Below, piece after piece: positions 48,539-59,941 of a DNA stretch of 64,000 bases. The notes under the pieces were generated by a model. It made no database searches and had not been told where the DNA came from. It saw only the letters and a program-made list of their open reading frames with translations. The first letter of the stretch is position 1; each line of letters begins with the position of its first letter. The position numbers were made by a program, and so were the translations under genes. This stretch comes from Ampelocalamus luodianensis. Taxonomy: Eukaryota; Streptophyta; Magnoliopsida; Poales; Poaceae. The DNA lies in NCBI GenBank assembly GCA_036346255.1, contig CM070624.1, forward strand, positions 14,044,626 to 14,108,625, read 5' to 3'.

Positions 48539-48818
48539 TAATGGCTCAATTAGTGAGAGTGTTCCGGAGCTATTTCGGGATTTTTATAGATCCATAGTTA
48601 TTGTGGGAATAGATTGATATGTCTCAAAATCTTAGGAGCAATTCTGTTCCCATATGGACTACCTGCTGATATCGTCTTATAATGAGTGTAACCAATATTT
48701 TACTCAAATTCTGAAGATACTTAAAGCAACTGGAGTCCAAGTTCAAGAAACGAAAACAACCCTAATCACTCACATGAGTATTTTACGAGTCGGCACTTAA
48801 ATCGTCACACATGAATCA

Positions 48819-51674
48819 TGTCGGACCCGGATTTTCTAATCCAGAATCCTCTGTGAAATCACTGTGCTATTTCCGGGATCAGTAGATAGCACTCACAAAT
48901 ACATTGTTAAACCATTTCATACATGGCGTGGAACCATACCATTCATTAATTAACACAAAAGAATTCACCGCGTCGGGTCAGGTTTTACAATACGGGCCGA
49001 ACAGGCCAAATTGATTACATTACAAAAGTCAGCGATAGCTATAGCGGAAGCAAAAGGGTGAGAGCTCATCTCTGCACAGGCAAGCGACTGGGGAAACCCG
49101 TGTGCGTCCGATATTACCCAAAGACTCAGATAATATAGGATGCACGCAAGCACCAACGAGTCACCGGATCGAGGCGAGACCTAGACTATAGAACCTAGAC
49201 TATTCTTCATCGACTCCATGCCCATGGACTTCTGGTTCCTCGTAGTAGGCATAGTCTCCTGCATCTGCATTGTCTGGAGGGTTTGGGAGAGAGCGAGAAT
49301 GAGCACAACTTCCGTGCTCGCGAGCCAACACACAATGCAATAATATACATGCAAGGCTTAACAAGGATGGCTCGGGTTATTTTATTTGCTAAAGCAATGT
49401 TTTTCAATTATCATAACTACAAATTCCTATCACTTAGCACTTTAACAAATTGCATTTTTGTTAAAGAGAGTAATTGTGCAATATTTATGTCAGCAGAGGT
49501 TCCCTCCACCTTCATGCTTATTTTGATTGTGGTTACGTCCACCACTAAACAACACTGGGTAAGGAGACCCAGGAAAAATAATCTCAGGGCTAGGTGAGCC
49601 CGCCACAATTTTTATACCACCCAACAAGGTTTTTAAAAATTAGAACTAACTCAAGTTAAGTTCTCATGTCCGCCTTTGACTGTAGGCACGGCTGTTTAAA
49701 TAGTTTATAACTCTGCAGAGATTGTACACTTTACCCACAAGAGACAAATAACTCGTTTCTACACGATTCCGTAGTCGTAGTCGAGAGGTTGTCACAATAA
49801 CTTTTCTAAATATCTCACCCCTTCCATCATCTCACCCATATGGGGTTATGCCCATACGTTGCGCGGATGTCCACCTCGGCCGGCGTGGCGTGGCTACACC
49901 TCAACGACTGGCGAACTTCACCCTTGACTCGGTGTCCCATCCAAGCTCGACATACCCAGAGCTTGTGCCCCTTTATTCCCCCAGTGGGATGACTTTCAGG
50001 ATTCGATAAATTTACTAAGCCAAGTCGCAGTTTGTTGCAGACTTGTGGTTGTACTTGTTATACACAGGAGGTCGTGACAAGATTAAGTCCTTATGGTTGT
50101 CTGAACGGCTCAACCACATTCCCGCCATTCTCGTGCTCCGTCCGCACCCACCATCTTACCATCCGCCCAGATGAGGTTTTAGCAGTTTAGGGTTTTTGAG
50201 AAATAAAATACAACAATTCAACCATCGCAGTCACTTACCCGCAATGACTGCCCAAATCATTTTACGTTTGAAATGATGATGATTAGGACATTTTAATGTC
50301 CCGGTACTTAAGCAAGTCTAGCATGTCGCTTAAGTACAACCTATAACTAGTATTACCATATAGTTGCTAGGGTGACAATGGAATTTAAGGGATTCAAGTT
50401 GTCAAGGATGGCATAATAATTAGTTAATCCACAAATGGGTATTAACTACCTTAAGCTTTAACATATGTTTGATTATGGAATTAAAGCATGCATTTTGCTA
50501 TTTTTAAAAGAACATAATTTACATGAAATGTAGGCTCAATATGATCAAAGTATTGACTCGCCTTGAGTGTAGGGAAGAGGGTCCGAGTAGTCTTGTTCTT
50601 GATCAACGTGGAGGTCTCCGGTGTCTCCGAACTCTATACGGGCGAAGTACCAGAAAAAGACACAAAAGGCAAAAGAGTCAATAAATACACAAGAATACCC
50701 AAATAAACTCCAAATTGAACAAGACCTATGTCATTAACAAGATCTTGATTTAACAAATTTTTAGAAATTTATTTTACAATTTTTGGAGTTGAAATGGGGG
50801 AGTTATAAATACTTGAAGTCTTACTTTTAAATTAAAATAGAAAAGGAAAAGAAAAATCAACAGAAAAAGAAAAACAAAAACAGCCGCATGTTTTTTTTCG
50901 GCCCAGCCCAACACGGGTGCACGCGCGGGGAGGCGGCCCACGGGCGCGGCAGCGCGGCCCAGGCGGGCGCCTGCCCTAAAGGCCGAAGGGGGGAAAGGCA
51001 GAGCAGAGGGAAGGGGGCGAGGCGGGGCGGCGGCGCGGGGGGAAGAGAGGGGGGGCGGCGACGGCGCGACCGAAAGAGCACGGCGGTGGAGCGACCGGAG
51101 GGGGAGAGGAAGGGATGGCGGCGGTGCGCGGCGACGGAGGGAAACCCGGGGCTCACGGCGATGGCAACGGAGGAGGACGGCGACGATGACGAAGGGAGGT
51201 ACGTTCTTCCGTTTCTCCTCCTCTTCTTCGTCTACTTCTTCTTCTCGGTTTCTTATGCTTGGGGAAGAAGGGGAGACTGAGGTGGGGAACGGGGCCGAAG
51301 GGGGGGAAGTTTTATAGCCGGAGGGGAAGGGGGAGGAGGACAAGGGGGACCGGGGATCGTGGGGCACCGCGGCGGCGGCGGGAAGCCGGGGCGGGGCGGG
51401 CAGTGCGGTGAGGCGGCGACGGCGACGAGCGACGCGACGACGGCGACGAGCGGCAGGCGACGGCGCGAGGACGCGTACTCGCGTAGTGGAGTGGGTGGGG
51501 CGGCGACGGCGGGAAGCGAGCGCGGCGAGCGGCGAGGACGCACCGTGCGGTGGGGCTGGCGAGGACGAGTTGGTGGGGGAGGCGACGCGCCGCACGGGGG
51601 TTGACGGCGCCGGGGTCAACGCAGATCGACGGAAGGGGGAGAGAGGAGAGGGGAGGAAGAAGGGAGATGCTACA
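48819..51674 (-). mobile_element. Solo LTR D, gypsy type, with exact TSD
   Basis: Begins TGTCGGACCCGGATTTTC and ends GGGAGATGCTACA. AATCA flanks it at 48814-48818 and 51675-51679, an exact TSD. It shares with the other gypsy LTRs the TGT..GGACCCGG end and the block 'cacggctgtttaaatagtttata..ctctgca' (near 49,690), so it is a diverged relative in the same orientation as the full-length element. Its U3/R part in element sense (about 51,660-50,880) is extremely GC-rich with Pro/Arg-coding shadow ORFs. It ends about 545 bp upstream of the glycosyltransferase ATG, and its own transcription would point away from that gene. Confidence 0.85.
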
Positions 51675-52111
51675 AATCACTCTCTCTCAACAATTAGGTC
51701 GTACGCACGTATTGCGAAATAAATATAGCGACCCACTACTAAAAGCGACTGCATACTACACTGACGAAACTACGGAACGTGCGAACAGCCTTTACCATGC
51801 TTCGTTTTTTCAAAAAATATGCCCAGGTCGACAAGAGCTTCGAATTTGCCTGTCGGCGACACGGAGACGCTGTACTACAGTCTGCACGACACGCACACAC
51901 TGCCAGAGTGCCTGTCAATTAACTCGCTCCGCAAGTGGCCAAGGGAAGTGCAAACTCCCTCAGGAAAAGGGAACAATGAAGGCTAACTGCCTAAACGAAT
52001 GGAGAAGCGACAGAGGCAGTGGGCCAGGTAGAGGCGCAGCAAAGGCCACCGCGACGGCCATAAATCCCACACATGGCGCATTCGTTCCGTCGGCTGGATC
52101 GCTATATGCCT

Positions 52112-52118
52112 ATATATG
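52112..52118 (+). promoter_or_regulatory. TATA box of the glycosyltransferase gene
   Basis: TATATAT lies 102 bp before the ATG at 52220, leaving room for a leader of about 70 bases. It lies between the end of solo LTR D and the gene, in non-transposon sequence. Confidence 0.6.
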
Positions 52119-52219
52119 CCCAAGCCACGGAGAAAGCCTTTGAAGCCTCCGAGTCGATCGATCCATAACACGAAGAGGCTCTAGTAGCCTTTTGCGGCCA
52201 CCGAGACGTGTGCGTCAGC

Positions 52220-55200
52220 ATGGGAGCCGAGGCTATCAGGCCCGCCGTGGTCCTCGTGCCGTTCCCGGCGCAGGGCCACGTCACGCCCATGCTGCACCTG
52301 GCGTGCGCCCTCGCCGCGCACGGCGTCGCGCCCACCGTCGCTGTGCCGGACTTCATCCACCGCCGCATCGTGGGGCCCGACGCCGACGGTGGCGGTGGCG
52401 TGGCGCTCGCGTCCATCCCCAGCGGCATACCGGACGGCGGCGGCTGCGACGACGGGCCCCCGGGGTTCGCCGCCATCGCGCACGCCATGGAGCGTCACAT
52501 GCCCGCGCACCTGGAGCGCATGCTGGCGCGGGCGCGCGCCGCGACGGGCTGCCGGGTCGCGTGCGTCGTCGTCGACGTGCTGGCGTCGTGGGCCGTCCCC
52601 GTGGCCGCGCGGTGCGGCGTGCCGGCAGCCGGGTTCTGGCCGGCGATGCTCGCCAGCTACCGCGTCGTGGCCGCCATCCCGGAGCTCATCGAGAAGGGGC
52701 TCATCTCAGAATCTGGTATGGCACGCGCGCACCTAGCTTACGGTTTTCCTTTGCTCCGAACTTGCACCGGGCACGTAACATGTTAGAGTTGACCTGGCGA
52801 TCGGGAAAACAAAAATTTAAGCTCCCTTGTCTTGCATATGCTTCGCATGACAGCCGCAGGGTCTAACGGTTACATGCATGCCGCGCGCTCATCACATGCC
52901 TCCGTAAGGCTGCAACCGCAAGCTGCAAACAACTAGGTTTTTTTTAGATGGATGCAAACAACTGTTAGTCCGATGTATGCATGAGATTCTTTTGGATCGT
53001 ATAGGGAGGCATGATCCTAAATCATAGGCTCCTAGTATTACAATGCGTGTTTGCCAGATAAAAGTTGGCATTGCTTACGAAAGGCTCTGAGAGTATTTTG
53101 TTCGTGAACATGCATCACTATGCGATGATAAACCACGTTAGGGCATTTTAGTCTTTGACACACATGCACCGCATGTTCAGCCGGAACGTACAAGTTGCAT
53201 GTCACAATGTTTTACTAGCTCACGTCAACTTACTGAATACTCACTCCATTCTTTTTTACTCGATATTTTTACTTTTACACTCAGTTCTTTTTTACTTGTT
53301 GTTTTTAACTTTTTACGATTTTCGAGATACGACTTTAATTGTTATATGTTATACTTTTACATTAACAAACAAACAAACAACAACAAAGTCTTTGGTCCCA
53401 AACAAATTAGGTAGACTAGCAATGAAACCTCCTCAAGGTCAAAAAGACGAAAACCTTGCAAATAAAATAAAATAATAATGGAAAAAAACTATAATGCTAA
53501 AACCCTGAGCTGTACATCTTGCCATCTAAGCCGAGAGTCTCAAACACAGCCCCTAAACCTTCTTATGGTTTCGGTACGTTGATCGCTAACTTTTATACGC
53601 TCCTATCCAAAACTAATTCTTTAGCTACATTTCAATCACTCAAATCTCTTTTAACTGTTTCCTCCCACGTTAGTTTTGGTCGACCTCTGCATCTTCTTAC
53701 GTTTTCAATACATCTTAAAACTCCACTACGTACTAGTGCCTCAGAAAACCTCCGTTGGAGATGTCCAAACCATCTCAAGCGATGTTGGACAAACTTATCT
53801 TCAATTGATGCTGCCTCCACCCTATCACGTATATCCTTTATACTTTTACATTAATATATACTAATAAAATTATAATAATACAAAAGTATTTTTGACAACA
53901 ATCGACAACAATCTAACGAAGGTATAATATTCACATAGTCAATCTAAATAGTTTTAAACATATTGACGATAAAACTTCAGAATATTTGAAGACATGGATT
54001 ATAGAACGTCAAGTAAAAAACGGTGGGAGTAGCTAGCAGCCTGCTTGGCAAATTAATGTCCACGCTTAGAAGATCCTAGCAGGTTTGCGGCAGGCATATG
54101 GTACGTTTTTTTTTTTTATAATAATGCCCAAACATGATTGGATTTGCCATGTGTTACCTTCAATTAACGTTGGAACAGCCGGCGACCCGCCTTTCGTTTT
54201 ATTTCTCCTTTTGGTCCCTCTCCGGCCAAGTGCTCTGGATCTGAGCAATCTGGATTGGGCCAGCTCCACATTCCTTTTCACCATTTTTGTATTGTACTTT
54301 TTGTTGTATTTTTAGCTCAGTTTGCGACCAGCGGGATCTCACAAAAAGTTGACTTCTCTCCCTCGGCAATCGACACGTGATCGGTTCCTTCCTTCCAGCA
54401 CACAATCACTATGGCAGGATATGCAGTTAGTGCGCTCGCACGCACATCCAAAAGAGGATAATAACGAATAACAAGACTTCGAGTCATCTCCACATAAAAA
54501 TCTTGGGGCGTCGATCTGCTGGTCTGTTACCAGGCAGCGGGTGATGCCATCGTCCTCCTCTCCGGCGCTGCCGCAACACACCAGCCTCATACATCATCAT
54601 TGCCACCCCCGCGCGCCGCTCCCAAAACATAACCCAACCGTCGCCATCTTGCCCCCAAAACATGACTTGCAGGGTCGGATCCACACTGACCGTCATCTAG
54701 CTACAAGGCTACAACCGTCCATCGAGCGCCGATAGACTCTCTACCGGTGGCGCTTTCGATGCGAAAAGGGGAGTGTGTTGGACGTACGTACAGCTTGTCA
54801 TTGCAAATCCTCGCTGTCAACCCACCTTGCGTTTAAGTCGAACACGCTGTGGAAAAGACGGCTAACCAGCGGATGGGCTCGAGGAAGAAGGCGATCCATC
54901 GGCCTTTGATCCGTCGTAACGTGGATCGGATGGGCACGCCCGCTAACGACCGTCGTTCTAGCACTTTTTAAAAATCTTTATGCTTAGGGATGGTAGCGGG
55001 TCATTCCCTGTCGGGGAGTGATGGAACATCCACATCCCCGAGAAAAGAAAAATTCATTGTTTTGTCTCCATCCCCGTCCTCGGGTGCTATTCTCCACCCG
55101 TCTCCGTCTCTATCGGGTTATCGGGGCCCCACGGGGACCCATATTCGAAAGTTAGATCCCGAAAGAAGAGAAAATAAGATCCATAATGTTATAAAATGGA

Positions 55201-57715
55201 TATGAACATCCAAATACAATGCTAAAATGATAATGTTTTTTTATTAATTAGCATATCTGAAAAGTAAATGATGCAAAAGAGATTATCAGGCTATCACCTT
55301 ATTGGGTTATGCGGCAGTAGGCTAGTGGCCTACATGTCTTATCGGAGGCCCATGCGAGTAGCGGAGATGGGGAGTAGGAGAATGGCCACATCCCTACTTC
55401 ACCCGATGGAGAATTGTATTTGCATATTAGTATCTCTATAGAGAAGAAATAGCCTCATCTCGTTTCTTAATAGGTGAATTCTCCATCGGGGAATGGGGCT
55501 ATTGCCATCCCTATTTATGCCCCATCTGGAGTTTTTTTTTTTTTAGTGGCCACGAGCTTTTCTCTAAAAGAAACTAGCTACAGGAGCTAGGGGCCCTAGG
55601 GCCATTCTTTAGCCATGACACATTGACACAAGCTGTTCGAGGAAAGGAATAACAAAGTGGGCCTTGTGCAGTGCAACTTTTTTCCATATAGAGAGTTGTG
55701 GATAATCTTTAAATAATAGTATGGAAATCACAACCATGGTACCCATAGCATGTGATCCCCCGCCATCCGCCGTCCAGTGTGCATCGAGATTGGTGCGTAT
55801 CTATACGGTTGGAAAGTATATATTCACATGTATTCATCAAAGTTTTCTGAATTTCCATCAATGTATTTTGGACTTTATGGCACATGGTGGGACAAATGGC
55901 ACATTGGGAGAGAGAGAGGGGCAACGCACATTGGGATTACTGTCTGGACCAACCTCTCGAGGTAAGTCCCTCTCTCTACCCCGTCAATCCCTTTCTTCTC
56001 TAACATGTGGCTGCAGGCCCAAAGAGGCAAACCATTGGCATCCCTTTCTTTTTCCAATCCCTCTTTCCACCGCAAATGTTATCACCCTCCTACAGATTTT
56101 AGGTTTTTTGCAAAATTTTGTGAGTTCGAATTTTGGGACCATGACCATGCATGAACAAAGTTTTTCCATGTACTTTGTTTATCAATATTTTAGGTTTCAT
56201 TTCATATACATGCAAATGTCCCTGGGACACTTCAACCGTGGATGTTGTGGGAGCGTATGCTACCGGTAGCAGAAAATCCTCGCTAGTGATGTGCACTTGC
56301 CATGTAGAAGAGGACTACATGACTTGGCCTCCCCAAGTCGCCAGTCGATCGATCGATTGGTCCAGAAGTAAGCACGTGCAGTGAGGTGACGGCGATTGGC
56401 AACTCGATCGATCGGACCAAGTTGGCGTGCATACTTAGACATCACCAATCACCACGTCGGATGGTGGGCTCAGACTCAAATTAAAGTGCACTAACATTTT
56501 GTGGTTTGTGTATGCGCACGTCAGTGTCTATGTTCGAGAGCCTGGTCTAGTGCATGCCATGTCGGAACGAGTTATAACATCACGGGTGACGGGTGCATTG
56601 CACGCGTACATGTACTTTATTTATCACTAGATAGAACCTAGGAATTTTGTAGTACTGTACTGCACTTGCCGCTGTTTCTCTAACCCATCTGCTGATATTT
56701 CTGACGTAAAGGTACCCCTATATTATCGTCAAATCAATCCAACAACGATGAATTCAGTCAGGCGCACATGATACGAGGCCTCCACATCCTGCCGGCACAG
56801 GTGGAGCTGAGCACCAAAGAACTGCCATGGCTTGTAGGCGACTCGGCAACACAGAAGTCGAGGTTCGCCTTCTGGCTCCAGACCTTGCACCGTGCAAGGA
56901 GCTTCCGCTCGGTCCTCGTCAACTCCTTCCCCGGCGAAGCCGGCGACGTCTCCGCCGAGGATGGGCACCCGGCGCGGCAGAGCCTGCGGATCCTCCCGGT
57001 AGGACCGTTGCTAGCCGGCGGCGGCGGCAACGTCGAGCGCACGAAAGGCGGCGACGGCGCCGTGGCACCGAACCCGCAGCAGTCACCGTGCAAGAACCCC
57101 AGCATGTGGCACGCAGACTCGACGTGCATCGGCTGGCTGGACAGGCAACGTGCGGCGTCGGTGGTGTACGTCTCCTTCGGCAGCTGGGTCGGACCGATCG
57201 GGCCCGAGAAGATCCGCGAGCTCGCGCTGGGGCTGGAGGCCACCGGCCGGCCGTTCCTGTGGGCGCTCAAGAAGGATCCGTCGTGGCGCGCCGGCCTCCC
57301 CGACCGCTACGCCGAGAGGATCGACGGCCGTGGCAAGGTGGTGGACTGGGCGCCTCAGGAGGACGTGCTTAGGCACAAATCCGTCGGGTGCTACCTCACA
57401 CACTGCGGCTGGAACTCCACCGTCGAGGCCATACAGCATGGGGTGCGGCTGCTGTGCTACCCCGTCTCAGGGGACCAGTTCATCAACTGCGCGTACATCA
57501 CCATGATGTGGGAGGTCGGGCTCAAGCTCGGCGGCATGAGCAGAGACGATGTGAAGGACTGCGTCGAGAGGATCATGGAAGGCAAAGAGGGGATGCATTT
57601 GCAGGAGAAGATGAACGTGCTGAGGGAAAGAGTAGTCACGGCTGAGGCGAGGTGCTCGGCGCAAAGGAACGTCCAGTCTTTCGTGAACAAGTTAAGAGGG
57701 ACCACCCCTTGTTGA
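52220..57715 (+). CDS. UDP-glycosyltransferase, family 1 (UGT83A-like), two exons
   Basis: Exons 52220-52715 and 56712-57715 join in phase (G|GT) to 499 residues, normal for plant UGTs. These cytosolic enzymes move a sugar, usually glucose from UDP-glucose, onto small molecules. Catalytic His20 lies in PFPAQGHVTPM, and Asp119 (VVVDVL) is the likely partner. The PSPG box is exactly 44 residues, 378-421, from WAPQ through HCGWNS (396-401) to SGDQ; the final Gln421 usually goes with UDP-glucose. The N-terminal part and ATQKSRFAFWL after the splice resemble UGT83A1-type proteins; the substrate is unknown. No stop or frame break is seen. The 3,996-bp intron, large for this family, holds a MITE split by a LINE, and a hAT MITE. 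The start is the ATG just before the first beta-strand; an upstream in-frame GTG is ignored. Confidence 0.94.
53240..54029. mobile_element. Stowaway-like MITE in the UGT intron, split by a LINE
   Basis: The left end CTCACTCCATTCTTTTTTAC (after TA at 53238-53239) matches in reverse the right end ...GTAAAAAACGGTGGGAG, which stops at 54029 before TA (54030-54031). The two halves are separated by the LINE at 53366-53837. Without the insertion and one TSD copy it is about 300 bp. Confidence 0.75.
53366..53837 (-). mobile_element. 5'-truncated LINE (non-LTR retrotransposon) with 17-bp TSD
   Basis: The minus strand encodes the RT C-terminal tail motif HRLRWFGHLQRR...GRPKLTWEETVKRDL (53820-53632), typical of a widespread plant LINE group. 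The 3' end reads CTAGTCTACC..TTTGTTTGGGACC and finishes in a TTG/TTTG simple repeat (53386-53366). TTATACTTTTACATTAA flanks it exactly at 53349-53365 and 53838-53854, the TSD made by target-primed reverse transcription. The copy is about 0.47 kb, truncated at its 5' end, and dead. Confidence 0.9.
54032..54984. other. UGT intron between MITEs
   Basis: Unclassified intron sequence. Short ORFs on both strands have no family features. 54,540-54,700 is C-rich. Confidence 0.4.
54985..55513. mobile_element. hAT-type MITE in the UGT intron
   Basis: 529 bp with inverted ends TAGGGATGGTAGCGGG and, in reverse from the right, TAGGGATGGCAATAGCC. The 8-bp flanks are TTTATGCT (54977-54984) and TTTATGCC (55514-55521), one mismatch. 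The interior has CGGGGA/TCCCC-rich stretches, as in a common grass hAT MITE. No coding capacity. Confidence 0.8.
55522..56711. other. 3' part of the UGT intron
   Basis: No element could be delimited. Two CGATCGATCG runs (56345-56360 and 56403-56417) frame a small imperfect repeat. The acceptor ACGTAAAG at 56704-56711 is followed directly by exon 2. Confidence 0.4.
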
Positions 57716-59936
57716 TGCAGATATACAGCATATTGTAGCGATCAATGTTATGTACATGTACATGTACATTATCGTTCTCCTTTATATCCTTGGCGCGTCT
57801 CAAGATATGCATCCTAACCACTTTGTCTGTTGCCATGCAATTACTAATGTTGTTAACAAGATATGATTTGGTCATAACAATTGCAATGTCAGTAATTCAT
57901 AGTGTGTTTATGGCTAATAGGGTAAGAGCATAAAAGCTAAAATCTAAAATCTAAAATATTAACTTGTACAGAGTTCAACAACGAAGAGATCTTATTACGA
58001 AGCATGCTCCTTGGTGATCTTTCCCATCCTTGGCAGCAATGACTTTGTTTATGCCTCCCACCATGTGCAATGATTGCTAAAAAATTCATCTTCCTGCAAA
58101 ACACCCTGCGAAGTACCCAAATCCTTCAGCAAAGCACACACAATACACACAAGTTTTCTATATTACTCAGCTTGAACTTGAAAGGAAGAACAGACGTTCA
58201 AAAGCATCATTACAAAACAAAGTAGACAATTCACTGCTTGTTAAAAAGCACCAAATAATTTGGCGTTCGCACTAATTTGGTTTTCATTCATATACCAAGT
58301 AACAAGTATCAGTAAATGTAAATAAGCTCCAGCGGTACATATGTAGTTACACAATCTCAGCTCAATCTGACTGATATGTATCAATGAACTAAAAATAAGT
58401 TTAAAGGATGTGGTAAGCCAAGCTTAGACGAGGCACAAAAACAAAATATGATTGAGCTTCAGTGGCAATGCACATTATGTAGTGAAGGTGAGCAATTATT
58501 TTGTAATGACGCACATGTCAAATGATAAATAGTAATAGACACCAAGAATAGCAAAGGAAAACAAAAAGGGCAATGTAGAACATCTCATTAACACACGTCT
58601 TCAAATCGAAGAACAACCTGATTTCAAAAATTAATTATACATTCAAGAACACCAAGAAAAAAAAAGAGAGATTTCTACCTTATCTTTGTATTTCAAGCTA
58701 AAAAACCAGGTGTTATTCTAGAGAGCAGGTTATGATCCAGAAATTGTTGTGACCTTAACAGAGAATAGAAAAGGTATAACGGCTATAGAAGTGATTAACG
58801 TACTTCATTTTACAAATAGATCGGTTGTTACTTGGCAGATGAGTAGAGTCAAAACACTATCCCCTTCACTTTACATAGGTGATCCGTGCATTACAACAGA
58901 TTTCTGCATCCGTTCATAATCAGTTGCCCACAGCATCGAGAGAGAATGACAATAGCATGAGCCGATTATATATATAAACGAGCAGCATTAGTCAATTCGG
59001 CCACAAAAAGAAAAGAGAATGTGCAATTGCTTCTTCTATGTATAATCCATTAGAAGAAAATGCATGAATACAAGTCTATATGCGATTATATTACTAATGG
59101 ACTGGTCTGATTATACTTTTAATTAACTACTTGTTTGATTGTGAATCTATGAATTTTTCTTTCTAAAGTTCAGCGGCACTTGCCATGAGACGAACGGTTG
59201 CAATCAATTCATGGTGACACATGGTGAAAATAAATATTCCTTACTGATTTCTATATGTAAAGAAAGAAAGGGAAATTAGTAGCCTTATTTCACCCCAGTT
59301 CTATAGCAGTAAGCAATCATATATTGCTAGAAAGTTAGAAAAAATTACTGTGTGCATCAATACATAAGCAAAAAACAGACTGAAATGTTGAATTTTTAAT
59401 AGATCAAATTTGCAAATTATATTGCAGCAGTACTCCATAAGTCATCATAGATCACTTCACCTTTCTACTGTCTTAATTCGCATTAGCATTCCTCAAACTC
59501 AACTCAATTTACCTCACCTTCCACGTGCAAATTTACCCCTAAATGAGCTAGAGCTTCAGAGTTCGGTTATCCAATTCGCTTCAATGAAAAAGTAGATAAC
59601 CCACAAACACGTCTGAATAAATTCACCTTTAGACTATTGGGGAAGATCTGATTACGCAACCTGCTTGAGCTTGCGCAGGCATACACCATGACAGTCTCTC
59701 CTTCCCCCAGTATCGGTGATCATGGCTGGATGATGAAGCCTTCGACGTGGCGGTGCTTGTAGTTAGTCCATCGTTGCCTTGGTCCCCCATCATCTCTGCC
59801 TGGATCCAGCCCCCGAACTTCCGCCCTCGGACGACACCACCAAGTTCCAGCCCCTCCCCCACTAGCCGTGTAACCTAAAAACAATGCCCGCTGCCTCCCT
59901 TACTCTCCCTTGTTGATTCACTACGACACATGGTAG
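57716..59936. other. Intergenic region downstream of the UGT gene
   Basis: Begins with the UGT 3' UTR, including a (GTACAT)n run at about 57,750-57,770. The rest is AT-rich and unrecognised. On the minus strand near 58,065-57,970 a stretch reads HMVGGINKVIAAKDGKDHQG, possibly a terminal exon of an unknown gene, but no other exon was found. Confidence 0.35.
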
Positions 59937-59941
59937 TGCGT

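Noticed and set aside
50774..51619. 281-codon Pro/Arg/Ser-rich ORF on -
   Set aside because: Lies wholly within solo LTR D in a GC-rich zone, with overlapping ORFs in other frames; low complexity.
52192..52866. 224-codon ORF on + overlapping UGT exon 1
   Set aside because: Alternative frame of the same GC-rich exon, Arg/His/Ala-rich; the UGT frame has the family motifs and the correct splice phase.
56340..56420. CGATCGATCG runs as a regulatory site in the UGT intron
   Set aside because: Self-complementary simple words; no pattern beyond a short repeat.
59629..59862. 77-codon ORF on - near solo LTR E
   Set aside because: No recognised motif and no partner exons; could be a gene remnant but unsupported.
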